Assembly: GCA_030745255.1 (NCBI GenBank)
Contig: JASLOY010000031.1
Coordinates: 1 to 14,641 of the forward strand
DNA length: 14,641 nucleotides
Reading direction: 5' to 3'
Origin: Vicinamibacterales bacterium
GTDB taxonomy: Bacteria > Acidobacteriota > Vicinamibacteria > Vicinamibacterales > UBA8438
Shown here: positions 7,153 to 14,517 of the stretch, piece after piece
Layout: the number at the start of each line of letters is the position of its first letter
Numbering within the stretch: the first letter of the stretch is position 1
Translations under genes and position numbers: made by a program
Notes under the pieces: generated by a model
The model's database searches: none
Told to the model about the DNA's origin: nothing
The model's input: the letters and a program-made list of their open reading frames with translations, nothing else

Positions 7153-8007
7153 ATGCCTACCACGCGCGTCTTCGTCTGCGCGCTGGCCCTGTTGGCAGCG
7201 GGGCTGGTGCAGCCGACGTCGGCACAACTCTCACAGCCGAATGCCTCGGGCGTGGCCATGGGGCATCTCCACTACCAGGTGCGGGATGTCGAAGCCAACA
7301 CGCGATTCTGGGTGGCGCTTGGCGGCGAGGCCACGCGTCTCGGCGGGACGAGGGTGGTGAAGTTTCCTGACGTCCTCGTGTTCCTCTCCGAGGGCGAGTC
7401 ATCGGGCGGCACCGAGGGGTCGGTCGTGAATCACATGGCGTTCAGGGTGCGATCGCTGGACACCATTGCCGCGGCCGGGTTCGAGTTCGAGTCTTCGGGT
7501 TCGGGCGTGACAAACGTCTTCTCGCCAGAAGGCGAACGGATCGAGCTGTTCGATGACACGGCAACGAACCTGACCTTCACGGTCGAGGGCGGCGCAGCGG
7601 ACGCGGTAGCGCAGCGTCACAACGAGCCCGTGACGGCGCCGATCATCGCGCATCACCTTCATTTCTATTTGATCGACGACGCGGTGGACGAGGCGCAGGC
7701 CTGGTACGACATGATGTTCGGCGGTGTCCCCGGTATGCGCTGGCGCTACGACGCGGTCGACTTGCCCGGAATCAACCTGAATTTTTCCTACAATCCAGAC
7801 GCGGGCGGAGCTCCCACCAGGGGGCGCATGCTGGACCACATCGGCTTCGAGGTAATCAACCTCGAAGGGTTCTGTCGGGAGCTGGAGGCGAAAGGGGTGA
7901 CGTTCGATGTGCCTTACGGCCGGAGCTCCGGTGGCATCGGGTTTGCGTTCTTGACCGACCCGTGGGGCACCTACATCGAGCTGACCGAAGGCTTGCGCGG
8001 ATTGTAG
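7153..8007 (+). CDS. Secreted protein with two VOC (glyoxalase/dioxygenase-fold) domains
   Basis: The protein is 284 residues. The start has GGAG six bases upstream, and a signal peptide follows (MPTTRVFVCALALL...TSAQ, cleavage near residue 24). VOC domain 1 spans about 35-145, with GHLHYQVRD (His38), NHMAFRV (His94) and ERIELFD (Glu131). VOC domain 2 spans about 163-282, with HHLHFYLID (His168), LDHIGFEV (His229) and GTYIELTEG (Glu276). Each domain therefore keeps a His/His/Glu set able to bind one metal. VOC enzymes such as glyoxalases, extradiol dioxygenases and resistance proteins are mostly cytoplasmic, so the export signal is unusual. No reaction can be assigned. The gene is convergent with the S12 hydrolase, with nine bases between the two stops. 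Confidence 0.85.
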   Translation: MPTTRVFVCALALLAAGLVQPTSAQLSQPNASGVAMGHLHYQVRDVEANTRFWVALGGEATRLGGTRVVKFPDVLVFLSEGESSGGTEGSVVNHMAFRVRSLDTIAAAGFEFESSGSGVTNVFSPEGERIELFDDTATNLTFTVEGGAADAVAQRHNEPVTAPIIAHHLHFYLIDDAVDEAQAWYDMMFGGVPGMRWRYDAVDLPGINLNFSYNPDAGGAPTRGRMLDHIGFEVINLEGFCRELEAKGVTFDVPYGRSSGGIGFAFLTDPWGTYIELTEGLRGL

Positions 8008-8016
8008 CCCGTCGCG

Positions 8017-9348
8017 CTACCGCCCTCCGTCGCGTTCCGCGATCGCCTGGTAGGCCATGATCCGGAATCGTTCCTGGATGTCGGACGTTCCCGGGAAGAC
8101 CTGGACCATCAGGAGGCCGATCAGCTCCTCGGAGGGATCGACCCAGAACGTCGTGTTGAAGAACCCGCTCCAGTAGTAGGCCCCCTCCGAGCCGAGCTCA
8201 CCGTCCTTGCCGGGGTCGCCACGAATTGCCACTCCCAAGCCGAAGCCCGCGCTGCCCGGCTGGACGATGGAGCCCACCGGCACGTCGCCGATGTGGTCGG
8301 TCGTCATCAAGGCGACGGTCATCGGGCTGAGGATGCGGGCGCGGTCGAGTGTGCCGCCGTTGAGCAGCATCTGCAGGAAGCGCGAGTAATCGTGCGCGGT
8401 CGACGACAAACCGGCGCCACCCGAGAAATTGCGACGCTGATTACCGGTCGAGTAGGTCGACGAGTAGACGAGGTGCGTGCCTTCGACGGCGCCGTCGACC
8501 TTGGCGATCCCGCTGGCGCCCGGCGTGTAGACCGATGCGAGCCGGCCGGCCTTTGCGTTCGGGATATAGAAGAAGGTGTCGTCCATGCCGAGCGGCTCGA
8601 ACAGACGCGTGCGGAGAAACTCGTCAAGTGTCGTGCCGGAGACGACCTCGACGAGACGACCCAGGACGTCGTCGGAGAGCCCGTAGCTGAAGGCCGCGCC
8701 CGGCTCATGCAGCAGTGGTAGGTCGCCCAGTCTATTCACCAGCTCCTCGATGGTGCCGTCGTGCTCGGCCAGGCCGTCTGCGACGCCTGCTTCGCCATAG
8801 AGTTCAGCCAGGGCGCCCAGCTTGGGGGTGCCCCCGAGGTCTCCCAAGAAGCGGTAGCCGATGCCGGAGGTGTGCGTCAGCAGATGACGGATCGTGATCG
8901 GTCGCTCGGCCCGCACGCGTGTGAAGGTAACGCCGTCGTCAGAAGTGGTCAGCACGTCGAGCGAAGCCAGCGCCGGCAGATATTGTCCGATTGGATCGTT
9001 CAGCTTGAAGTGCCCCTCCTCGTACAGCATCAGGACCGCGACGCTGGTAACCGGTTTCGTCATCGACGCGATGCGGAAGATGTTGTCGGGTCGCATCGGT
9101 GTGCCGGCTTCACGGTCGGCCATGCCGTAGGCACGGATGTGCGCCTGGCCCCCTCGGCGTGCGACCAGGGTGACGGCGCCGGCGACGGCCTGGTCGTCGA
9201 CATAGCCTTGGACGATCGCCGCGAGCCGGTCGAGTCGCTCCTCTGAGAGACCGACGGAAGTCGGTGCGACCGTCGCCAGTCCCTGTGCCCATCCGATGGA
9301 CGGGAGGAGGAGACCAACCAGGAGCAGTGTGATCGGGGTCCGTCTCAT
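8017..9348 (-). CDS. Exported serine hydrolase, S12 / class C beta-lactamase fold
   Basis: Taking the start at 9348 gives 443 residues with a clean signal peptide (MRRTPITLLLVGLLLPSIGWAQ). In-frame ATGs at 9363 and 9372 are alternatives and none has a strong ribosome-binding site. The catalytic motif is Ser95-Met-Thr-Lys98 (FRIASMTKPV). HLLTHTSGIGY follows near 155-165, typical of the family. The second motif is Tyr222-Gly-Leu-Ser in place of the Tyr-x-Asn of true beta-lactamases. The third is Trp393-Ser-Gly in place of Lys-Thr-Gly. This pattern is that of EstB-like esterases and D-aminopeptidase relatives, so ester or amide hydrolysis in the periplasm is more likely than antibiotic resistance. 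It is divergent from the cytochrome/PQQ gene at 9532. Confidence 0.88.
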   Translation of the reverse strand: MRRTPITLLLVGLLLPSIGWAQGLATVAPTSVGLSEERLDRLAAIVQGYVDDQAVAGAVTLVARRGGQAHIRAYGMADREAGTPMRPDNIFRIASMTKPVTSVAVLMLYEEGHFKLNDPIGQYLPALASLDVLTTSDDGVTFTRVRAERPITIRHLLTHTSGIGYRFLGDLGGTPKLGALAELYGEAGVADGLAEHDGTIEELVNRLGDLPLLHEPGAAFSYGLSDDVLGRLVEVVSGTTLDEFLRTRLFEPLGMDDTFFYIPNAKAGRLASVYTPGASGIAKVDGAVEGTHLVYSSTYSTGNQRRNFSGGAGLSSTAHDYSRFLQMLLNGGTLDRARILSPMTVALMTTDHIGDVPVGSIVQPGSAGFGLGVAIRGDPGKDGELGSEGAYYWSGFFNTTFWVDPSEELIGLLMVQVFPGTSDIQERFRIMAYQAIAERDGGR

Positions 9349-9485
9349 TCTGTCGCCCAGCATCGTTTTCATGAGGAAGAGTATGCACGATGCCGGTGTG
9401 ATTCTGTGTTCGGCGATGTCGGTCATCCGATGTGCACGGGTGGCAGCTCGCGGCAAAAACGGGTGTCTCTGGCGGTGCGGCAGTG

Positions 9486-9491
9486 TATAAG
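9486..9491 (+). promoter_or_regulatory. -10-like TATAAG before the second PQQ gene
   Basis: TATAAG stands out as an AT-rich hexamer in a GC-rich divergent gap. A transcript start about seven bases downstream would give a leader of some 35 bases to the ATG at 9532. I see no convincing -35 element at the expected distance. Its position also argues against the longer reading frame that opens upstream of it. Confidence 0.3.
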
Positions 9492-9531
9492 GGGCGTGAC
9501 CAAGTCGGCGCGCTTCTCACGGGGGAATGAA

Positions 9532-11595
9532 ATGCATCGAGATGGTTTTAGACGGGGCGCGCCAGCGCGTGCCCGTGTATGTGTGGTGCTCGGGATCGGG
9601 ATCGGCCTGAGTGCGTTTGCGCCGATGGCGGCCGGACAGCCGGCGGCGGGAAAAGCCGCCTACGAGGAATCGTGTGCCGAGTGCCACGGCACCAGGTTTC
9701 AGGGCGGCGCCCACGGACCAGCCCTCAGCGGCGTCAGCTTCAGCAGCGTGTGGGGTGAGCGTAGCGCCGACGACCTGCTGGAGTTCGTTCGAGCTGAGAT
9801 GCCCCCCGGGCGGGCGGGGTCGCTTGGGGACGACGTCTACCGGAGCATCGTGACGCTCATTTTCGAGGCGGACGGGGGCAACGAGACGGCGGTGGCCGAG
9901 GCGGCGCCGGCGGCGGCAGTGGAAGACGAGCCTCGAGGCCGTACGGTGCGGTTTGGCGACCGGGAGGCGACCGGGCTGACGCCGGTGACCGACGCGTTGC
10001 TGCGCCAGCCCCCGGCCGGCGACTGGCTCACCTGGCGGCGCACGCTCGACAGCCACGGCTACAGCCCGCTCGACCAGATCACGCGCGAGAACGTCGTCGA
10101 GCTGCGTCTCGCGTGGGTGTTGTCGATGCGCAACGGCGTCAACCAGACGACCCCGGTCGTCCACGACGGCGTGATGTTCCTGGCCAACCCCGGAAACGTC
10201 GTGCAGGCGATTGACGCCGCCACCGGCGAACCCATCTGGGAGTATCGCTACGACGTGCCGCGCGACGCGTTGACCGGCGTCGGCGCCACCCGCGGGCTTG
10301 CGCTCTACGACGACAAGGTGTTTCTGTCGACCTACGACGCGGCGATCGTGGCCATCGACGCGCGCACCGGCGACCAGGTGTGGCGAACGGTCAAGGCAGA
10401 CTACACGCAGGGGTACACGCAGACGAGCACGCCGATCATTGCCAACGGGGTGGTGGTGAGTGGCATCAACGGCTGCGAGCGGTTCACCGACGACGGTTGT
10501 TTCATCACGGGGCACGACCCGGCGACGGGCAAAGAGCTCTGGCGCACCTCGACCATCGCCCTACCGGGCGACCCCAACAGCGGGTCCTGGGGCGACATGC
10601 CACCGCACCTGCGGGGTGGGGGCGATAGCTGGATTCCTGGCAGCTACGACCCGGATCTGGACCTGTTCTACATCGGCACCGCGCAGGCCAAACCGTGGGT
10701 GGCGGCCAGCCGCGGCTTGTCGACCAGCAACGACGCGCTGTATACAAATTCGACACTCGCATTGCGGCCTGCCACCGGCCAGGTCGAGTGGTATTTCCAG
10801 CATGTCCCGGCAGAGACGCTCGATCTGGACAGCGTCTACGAGCGCGTGCTGATCGACGTCGATGGCCAGCCGTTGCTGTTTACCACGGCGAAGGATGGGC
10901 TGCTCTGGAAGCTCAACCGGCGGACCGGGCAGTTTCTCGACGTCCGCGAGACCGTTTTCCAGAACATCTTCGAGACGATCGACATGCAAACCGGGCGGGT
11001 GAGCTACCGGCAAGACATCCGGGACGCTCGAGTCGGCGATACCGTGGAAGCTTGTCCGGGGCTCTACGGCGGGCACAACTGGCAGGCTTCGGCCTTCAGC
11101 CCGGAGACCGGCGCGCTCGTGATTCCCCTGCAGCGGATGTGCATGTCGATGACCGGTCGTCCGGTGGATCTGGTCGAGGGCAGCGGCGGTGTCGCCGGCA
11201 TTCCCCAGATTCGACACATGCCGGGCACGAACGACAACGTCGGCAAGCTCGCCGCCTACGACGTTCGCACCCTGGAGGAGCTGTGGAGCCGAGAGCAGCG
11301 CGCGGCCTTCCTGACCTCGGCGGTCACCACGGCCGGTGGACTCGTTTTCGTTGGTGACGTCGACCGAAGGTTTCGCGCCTTCGACGTCGCCACGGGTGAT
11401 GTGCTGTGGGAGACGCGCCTGGGACATGCCGCGCACGGGTATGTGACGACCTTCGAGGCGGGGGGAAAGCAGTATGTGGCGGTGCCGACCGGGCTTGGAC
11501 TGTTTCGGGCGATCTCTGCGACGCTGAGCCCGGAGATCTTCACACCCGAGAGCGGTAACGCACTCTACGTCTTCGCGCTGCCAGACCGGCCCTGA
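9532..11595 (+). CDS. Secreted cytochrome c / PQQ-propeller dehydrogenase, variant active site
   Basis: The protein is 687 residues from the ATG at 9532, which follows GGGGGA and begins a signal peptide (cleavage near AAGQ, residue 36). The frame is open upstream to 9406, but that extension lacks signal character and contains the likely promoter. The cytochrome c domain has CAECH (48-52) and probable axial Met90 (AEMPPG). An Ala/Glu-rich linker (about 114-137) leads to the propeller (DWLTWRRTLDSHGYSPLDQI, 164-183). Arg254, Trp367 and the catalytic-base Asp401 (SNDALYTNS) match methanol dehydrogenase. The asparagine calcium ligand is replaced by Gln385 (GTAQAK), and the early glutamate by Gln205. 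Cys315 and Cys323 bracket the region of the glutamate ligand and may form a disulfide. It is a close paralogue of the protein at 12600-14381. It may be a quinoprotein with altered metal site; the substrate is unknown. Confidence 0.85.
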   Translation: MHRDGFRRGAPARARVCVVLGIGIGLSAFAPMAAGQPAAGKAAYEESCAECHGTRFQGGAHGPALSGVSFSSVWGERSADDLLEFVRAEMPPGRAGSLGDDVYRSIVTLIFEADGGNETAVAEAAPAAAVEDEPRGRTVRFGDREATGLTPVTDALLRQPPAGDWLTWRRTLDSHGYSPLDQITRENVVELRLAWVLSMRNGVNQTTPVVHDGVMFLANPGNVVQAIDAATGEPIWEYRYDVPRDALTGVGATRGLALYDDKVFLSTYDAAIVAIDARTGDQVWRTVKADYTQGYTQTSTPIIANGVVVSGINGCERFTDDGCFITGHDPATGKELWRTSTIALPGDPNSGSWGDMPPHLRGGGDSWIPGSYDPDLDLFYIGTAQAKPWVAASRGLSTSNDALYTNSTLALRPATGQVEWYFQHVPAETLDLDSVYERVLIDVDGQPLLFTTAKDGLLWKLNRRTGQFLDVRETVFQNIFETIDMQTGRVSYRQDIRDARVGDTVEACPGLYGGHNWQASAFSPETGALVIPLQRMCMSMTGRPVDLVEGSGGVAGIPQIRHMPGTNDNVGKLAAYDVRTLEELWSREQRAAFLTSAVTTAGGLVFVGDVDRRFRAFDVATGDVLWETRLGHAAHGYVTTFEAGGKQYVAVPTGLGLFRAISATLSPEIFTPESGNALYVFALPDRP

Positions 11596-11611
11596 AGGCC
11601 GGCGCCGGCCT
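11586..11611. terminator. Overlapping hairpins between convergent stops
   Basis: CCGGCC (11586-11591) pairs with GGCCGG (11597-11602) around the PQQ stop codon. AGGCCGGCGCCGGCCT (11596-11611) is a perfect 16-base palindrome that fills the gap to the SDR stop. The two stems share bases and exclude each other. The location suits a terminator serving both convergent genes; there is no T-tract. Confidence 0.35.
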
Positions 11612-12450
11612 CAGTCCATCCCCTTCCCGCCCGACACGCTGACGGCGAGACCGGTCAGGAAGTCGGACTGCTCCGAGGCGAGAAACGCCGCCGTGTCGGC
11701 AACGTCGTCGGCCACCGCGGTGCGACCCAGCGGCACCGTGCGCCGATTGGCGTCGAGCATGGCGAGACGGTGCTCTTCGGCGCTCACGCCCTCCGGGCGG
11801 AGACCCTCGGCGATGAACCCGATCCGCTCGGTGTCGACGAGACCCGGGCAGATGGCGTTCACGTTGACCTTGAGCGGGGCCATCTCCAGGGCGAGCGCCT
11901 GGGTGAAGCCCACCAGCGCAAACTTCGAGGCGCAGTAGGCCGCGTAGCGCGCATACCCTCGTTTGCCAGCCTGGCTCGAGATGACGATGATCTTGCCGGG
12001 TCCGCCACGCTCGGTCAGGTGACGACCAACCGCGCGGCAGCACAGGAAGGTGCCTTTCACGTTCACCCACTGGACCTCGTCGAACGCGTCCTCGTCGAGA
12101 TCGACGACCGGACGTCGGTCGGGGCCCGGGCGTGAGCCGGCGTTGCAGACGAGGATGTCGATCTGTCCGAAGCGGTCGATCGTCTGCCTGGTCATGTCGG
12201 CCACCTGGGCGGCGTCCGAGACGTCGGAGTAGAGACCGAGTGCGCCCCGGCCCGCGGCTTCGACTTCGGCGACCACGCTGTCGAGGCCGCGCCAGTTGAC
12301 CGCCTCGTCGGCGGGCAGGGGCGGCTTCTCGATGTCGGTGACCACCACGTTCGCCCCGTCGGTGGCGAGCCGGATCGCGATGGCGCGGCCGATACCGCGC
12401 CGCCCGGCGGCACCGGTGATGATGGCGGTCTTGCCTGAGAGGTCGTACAT
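11611..12450 (-). CDS. SDR-family NAD(P)-dependent oxidoreductase
   Basis: The protein is 279 residues, a classical short-chain dehydrogenase of normal length, with no signal peptide and so cytoplasmic. The cofactor loop is TGAAGRRGIG (12-21). Asp39 at the end of the second strand favours NAD over NADP. The NAG motif is at 103-105. The catalytic tetrad is Asn130, Ser159, Tyr172 and Lys176 (YCASK). The start is preceded by GGGAG at nine bases. An insert near 41-57 (EKPPLPADEAVNWRG) is somewhat longer than usual. It lies between two PQQ dehydrogenase genes and is convergent with one and divergent from the other, so it is its own transcription unit. It could oxidise an alcohol or reduce a ketone further along the same pathway; the substrate cannot be read from sequence. 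Confidence 0.9.
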   Translation of the reverse strand: MYDLSGKTAIITGAAGRRGIGRAIAIRLATDGANVVVTDIEKPPLPADEAVNWRGLDSVVAEVEAAGRGALGLYSDVSDAAQVADMTRQTIDRFGQIDILVCNAGSRPGPDRRPVVDLDEDAFDEVQWVNVKGTFLCCRAVGRHLTERGGPGKIIVISSQAGKRGYARYAAYCASKFALVGFTQALALEMAPLKVNVNAICPGLVDTERIGFIAEGLRPEGVSAEEHRLAMLDANRRTVPLGRTAVADDVADTAAFLASEQSDFLTGLAVSVSGGKGMD

Positions 12451-12507
12451 GGAACTGGTCTCCCGTGAGTCCGAGGACGTCCTTGGGCGCCCATGATAGC
12501 GTGTGCG

Positions 12508-12536
12508 TTGAAGCTCCTGCCGTCTGCCGCTAAGCT
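12508..12536 (+). promoter_or_regulatory. Sigma70-like promoter for the third PQQ gene
   Basis: TTGAAG (12508-12513) and TAAGCT (12531-12536) are separated by exactly 17 bases, in the divergent gap between the SDR gene and the PQQ gene at 12600. Transcription from about 12543 would give a leader of roughly 57 bases containing AAGGAG just before the ATG. This is the best promoter match in the window. Confidence 0.45.
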
Positions 12537-12599
12537 AGGACCTCCAGCGGCACAGTTCACCGGGGCAAGCCTGTGAGCCCTGTGTTCAAAGGAGCAGAG

Positions 12600-14381
12600 A
12601 TGTACGCACACGGCCTGATGTTCCGTACGCTGTCGGTTGTCGCCATCATCCTCGCGCTGGGGATGTCCGTGGTTCGGACGGCCGCTGCCCAGTCGTCATC
12701 CGAGTTCGTGCCGATCACCGACACGATTCTGCAGAATCCGCCTGCCGACGACTGGCTCATGTGGCGACGCACGCTCGATAGCTGGGGCTACAGCCCGCTC
12801 GACCAGATCGACCGCGACAATGTCGACGACATCCGCATGGTCTGGACCCGTGCGCTCGGCGCCGGGGGCCTGCAGCAGGGTACGCCGCTCGTCTACAACG
12901 GCGTGATGTACATGCCGAACCCCAGAGATGTCATTCAGGCGATCGACGCGGGGACCGGCGATCTCATCTGGGAGTACCGGCGCGACCGGCCTGACGATCT
13001 GGCCGACTACATGATCGCCAGCCTCATCGACACCAACCGTAATCTCGCCATTTACGGCAACCTCATCATCGACACGAGCGCCGACGAATACGTCTTTGCC
13101 CTCGACGCGACGACGGGCGAGCTGGTCTGGGAGACCCAGATACTCGATTACACGGTTCATCCGGCGAATCAGACATCGGGGCCGATCATCGCCAATGGCA
13201 AGGTCATCTCCGGTCGAAGCTGTGCGCCAAAAGGCGGGCCACACGCCTGCGTCATCGTGGCGCACGATGCGACGAACGGCCGGGAGCTGTGGCGCCGGCG
13301 TCTGATTCCGGCTCCGGGCGAACCGGGGGACGAGACCTGGGGCGGCGTGCCGTTCGAAGAGCGCAAGCATGTCGGCGCCTGGATGGTACCGAGCTTCGAC
13401 CCAGAGCTGAATCTGCTCTACATCGGAACGTCGGTGACCTCCCCGGCGCCGAAGTTCCTGATCGGTGGGACCGAGAACACGCACCTCTATCACAACTCGA
13501 CGCTGGCACTCGATGCCGACACCGGGGAGATCGTGTGGTACTACCAGCATCTGAACGATCACTGGGACCTCGACCATCCGTTCGAACGACTTCTGCTCGA
13601 CACGGTCGTGGCGCCAGACCCCACGAAGGTGGCCTGGATCAACCCGCGGCTGCGCGCCGGCGAGGTGCGGAAGGTCATGACTGGCATTCCGGGGAAGACC
13701 GGTGTGGTCTATACCCTGGACCGGGAGACCGGCGAATTTCTGTGGGCGACACCGACCGTGACGCAGAATGTCATCAGCAGCATTGACGGCGCCACCGGGG
13801 CGGTGACCGAAAATGGCGAGCTCGTCTTCGAGCGCGAAGGTGAGGAGGTGTTGGTCTGCCCGACGTTTGTGACCGGCGGCAAGGATTGGGAAGCGGGCGC
13901 CTACAGTCCTCAGACCAACCTGATGTACTATCCGCTTCGCAACGCTTGCGCCCGCATGTTGGCCACCACCGAAGCGGGTCGGGGGCTGGCCCTGTACGCG
14001 CTGGCCAAGCGCGACCAGATCGCCCCAGGCACGGACCAGGTCGGTACCGTGCAGGCGATTTCCGCTGAGACAGGAGAGATTGTCTGGACCTACGAGCAGC
14101 GCGCGGGTACGACGTCGCTGGTTGCTACCGGTGGGGGACTGATATTTGGCGGAGACGGGAACGGGCGATTCCGGGCCTTTGACCACGAGACCGGTGACGT
14201 GCTGTGGGAGGTCAATCTCGGCTCGTCTGTGACCGGATTTCCGATCACCTACGCCGTTGACGGCACGCAGTATGTGGTGGCCAGTACCGGGAACTCGCTG
14301 AGCTCGCGCGACAACATGCGACTGACGCCGGAGCTGCGGCCGAGCAACGGGAACAATTTGTTTGTCTTCGCCTTACCGTAG
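12600..14381 (+). CDS. Secreted PQQ-propeller protein without haem, strongly altered active site
   Basis: The protein is 593 residues. The ATG at 12600 is preceded by AAGGAG at five bases and followed by a signal peptide (cleavage near TAAAQ, residue 31); an in-frame GTG at 12573 is not needed. The eight-bladed propeller begins at DWLMWRRTLDSWGYSPLDQI (51-70), nearly the same as in the paralogue at 9532-11595. There is no CxxCH, so no own haem. Compared with methanol dehydrogenase, Arg147 and Trp261 remain. The asparagine calcium ligand aligns with Val279 (GTSVTS). The catalytic aspartate aligns with Thr294 in TENTHLYHNS, with Glu292 as the nearest acid. Cys208 and Cys217 match the extra cysteine pair of the paralogue. 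It could use a shifted acidic residue, bind PQQ without normal catalysis, or do something else in the periplasm. Its own promoter is likely at 12508-12536. Confidence 0.82.
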   Translation: MYAHGLMFRTLSVVAIILALGMSVVRTAAAQSSSEFVPITDTILQNPPADDWLMWRRTLDSWGYSPLDQIDRDNVDDIRMVWTRALGAGGLQQGTPLVYNGVMYMPNPRDVIQAIDAGTGDLIWEYRRDRPDDLADYMIASLIDTNRNLAIYGNLIIDTSADEYVFALDATTGELVWETQILDYTVHPANQTSGPIIANGKVISGRSCAPKGGPHACVIVAHDATNGRELWRRRLIPAPGEPGDETWGGVPFEERKHVGAWMVPSFDPELNLLYIGTSVTSPAPKFLIGGTENTHLYHNSTLALDADTGEIVWYYQHLNDHWDLDHPFERLLLDTVVAPDPTKVAWINPRLRAGEVRKVMTGIPGKTGVVYTLDRETGEFLWATPTVTQNVISSIDGATGAVTENGELVFEREGEEVLVCPTFVTGGKDWEAGAYSPQTNLMYYPLRNACARMLATTEAGRGLALYALAKRDQIAPGTDQVGTVQAISAETGEIVWTYEQRAGTTSLVATGGGLIFGGDGNGRFRAFDHETGDVLWEVNLGSSVTGFPITYAVDGTQYVVASTGNSLSSRDNMRLTPELRPSNGNNLFVFALP

Positions 14382-14517
14382 TTGGCGGGTGGGGCGCGCG
14401 TCTGGCGGCGTTGCTTTCTCGGTCACAGGCCGCCTGCATGCTTCCTCGTCGCGCCTTGCCAGAGCCGCGCCGCGCTCCGGCAACTGGACGGATGCTCACG
14501 GCTGGGCCGGACGTAGG

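Noticed and set aside
8017..9348. Antibiotic-resistance class C beta-lactamase
   Set aside because: The second and third motifs are Tyr-Gly-Leu and Trp-Ser-Gly, not Tyr-x-Asn and Lys-Thr-Gly, which fits S12 esterase or peptidase relatives better.
9406..9531. Upstream extension of the second PQQ gene to 9406
   Set aside because: The added 42 residues place a non-hydrophobic stretch before the signal peptide and include a TATAAG promoter-like element; the ATG at 9532 has a G-rich Shine-Dalgarno.
12696..14186. Very long minus-strand open frame (about 496 codons) opposite the third PQQ gene
   Set aside because: It is fully antisense to a clear signal-peptide and propeller gene, its translation is rich in Arg, Val, Gly and His without domain motifs, and GC-rich codon use commonly opens the opposite frame.
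14404..14434. GGCGGC / GCCGCC stem downstream of the third PQQ gene as a terminator
   Set aside because: Only six base pairs with a 19-base loop and no T-tract, within background expectation for GC-rich sequence.
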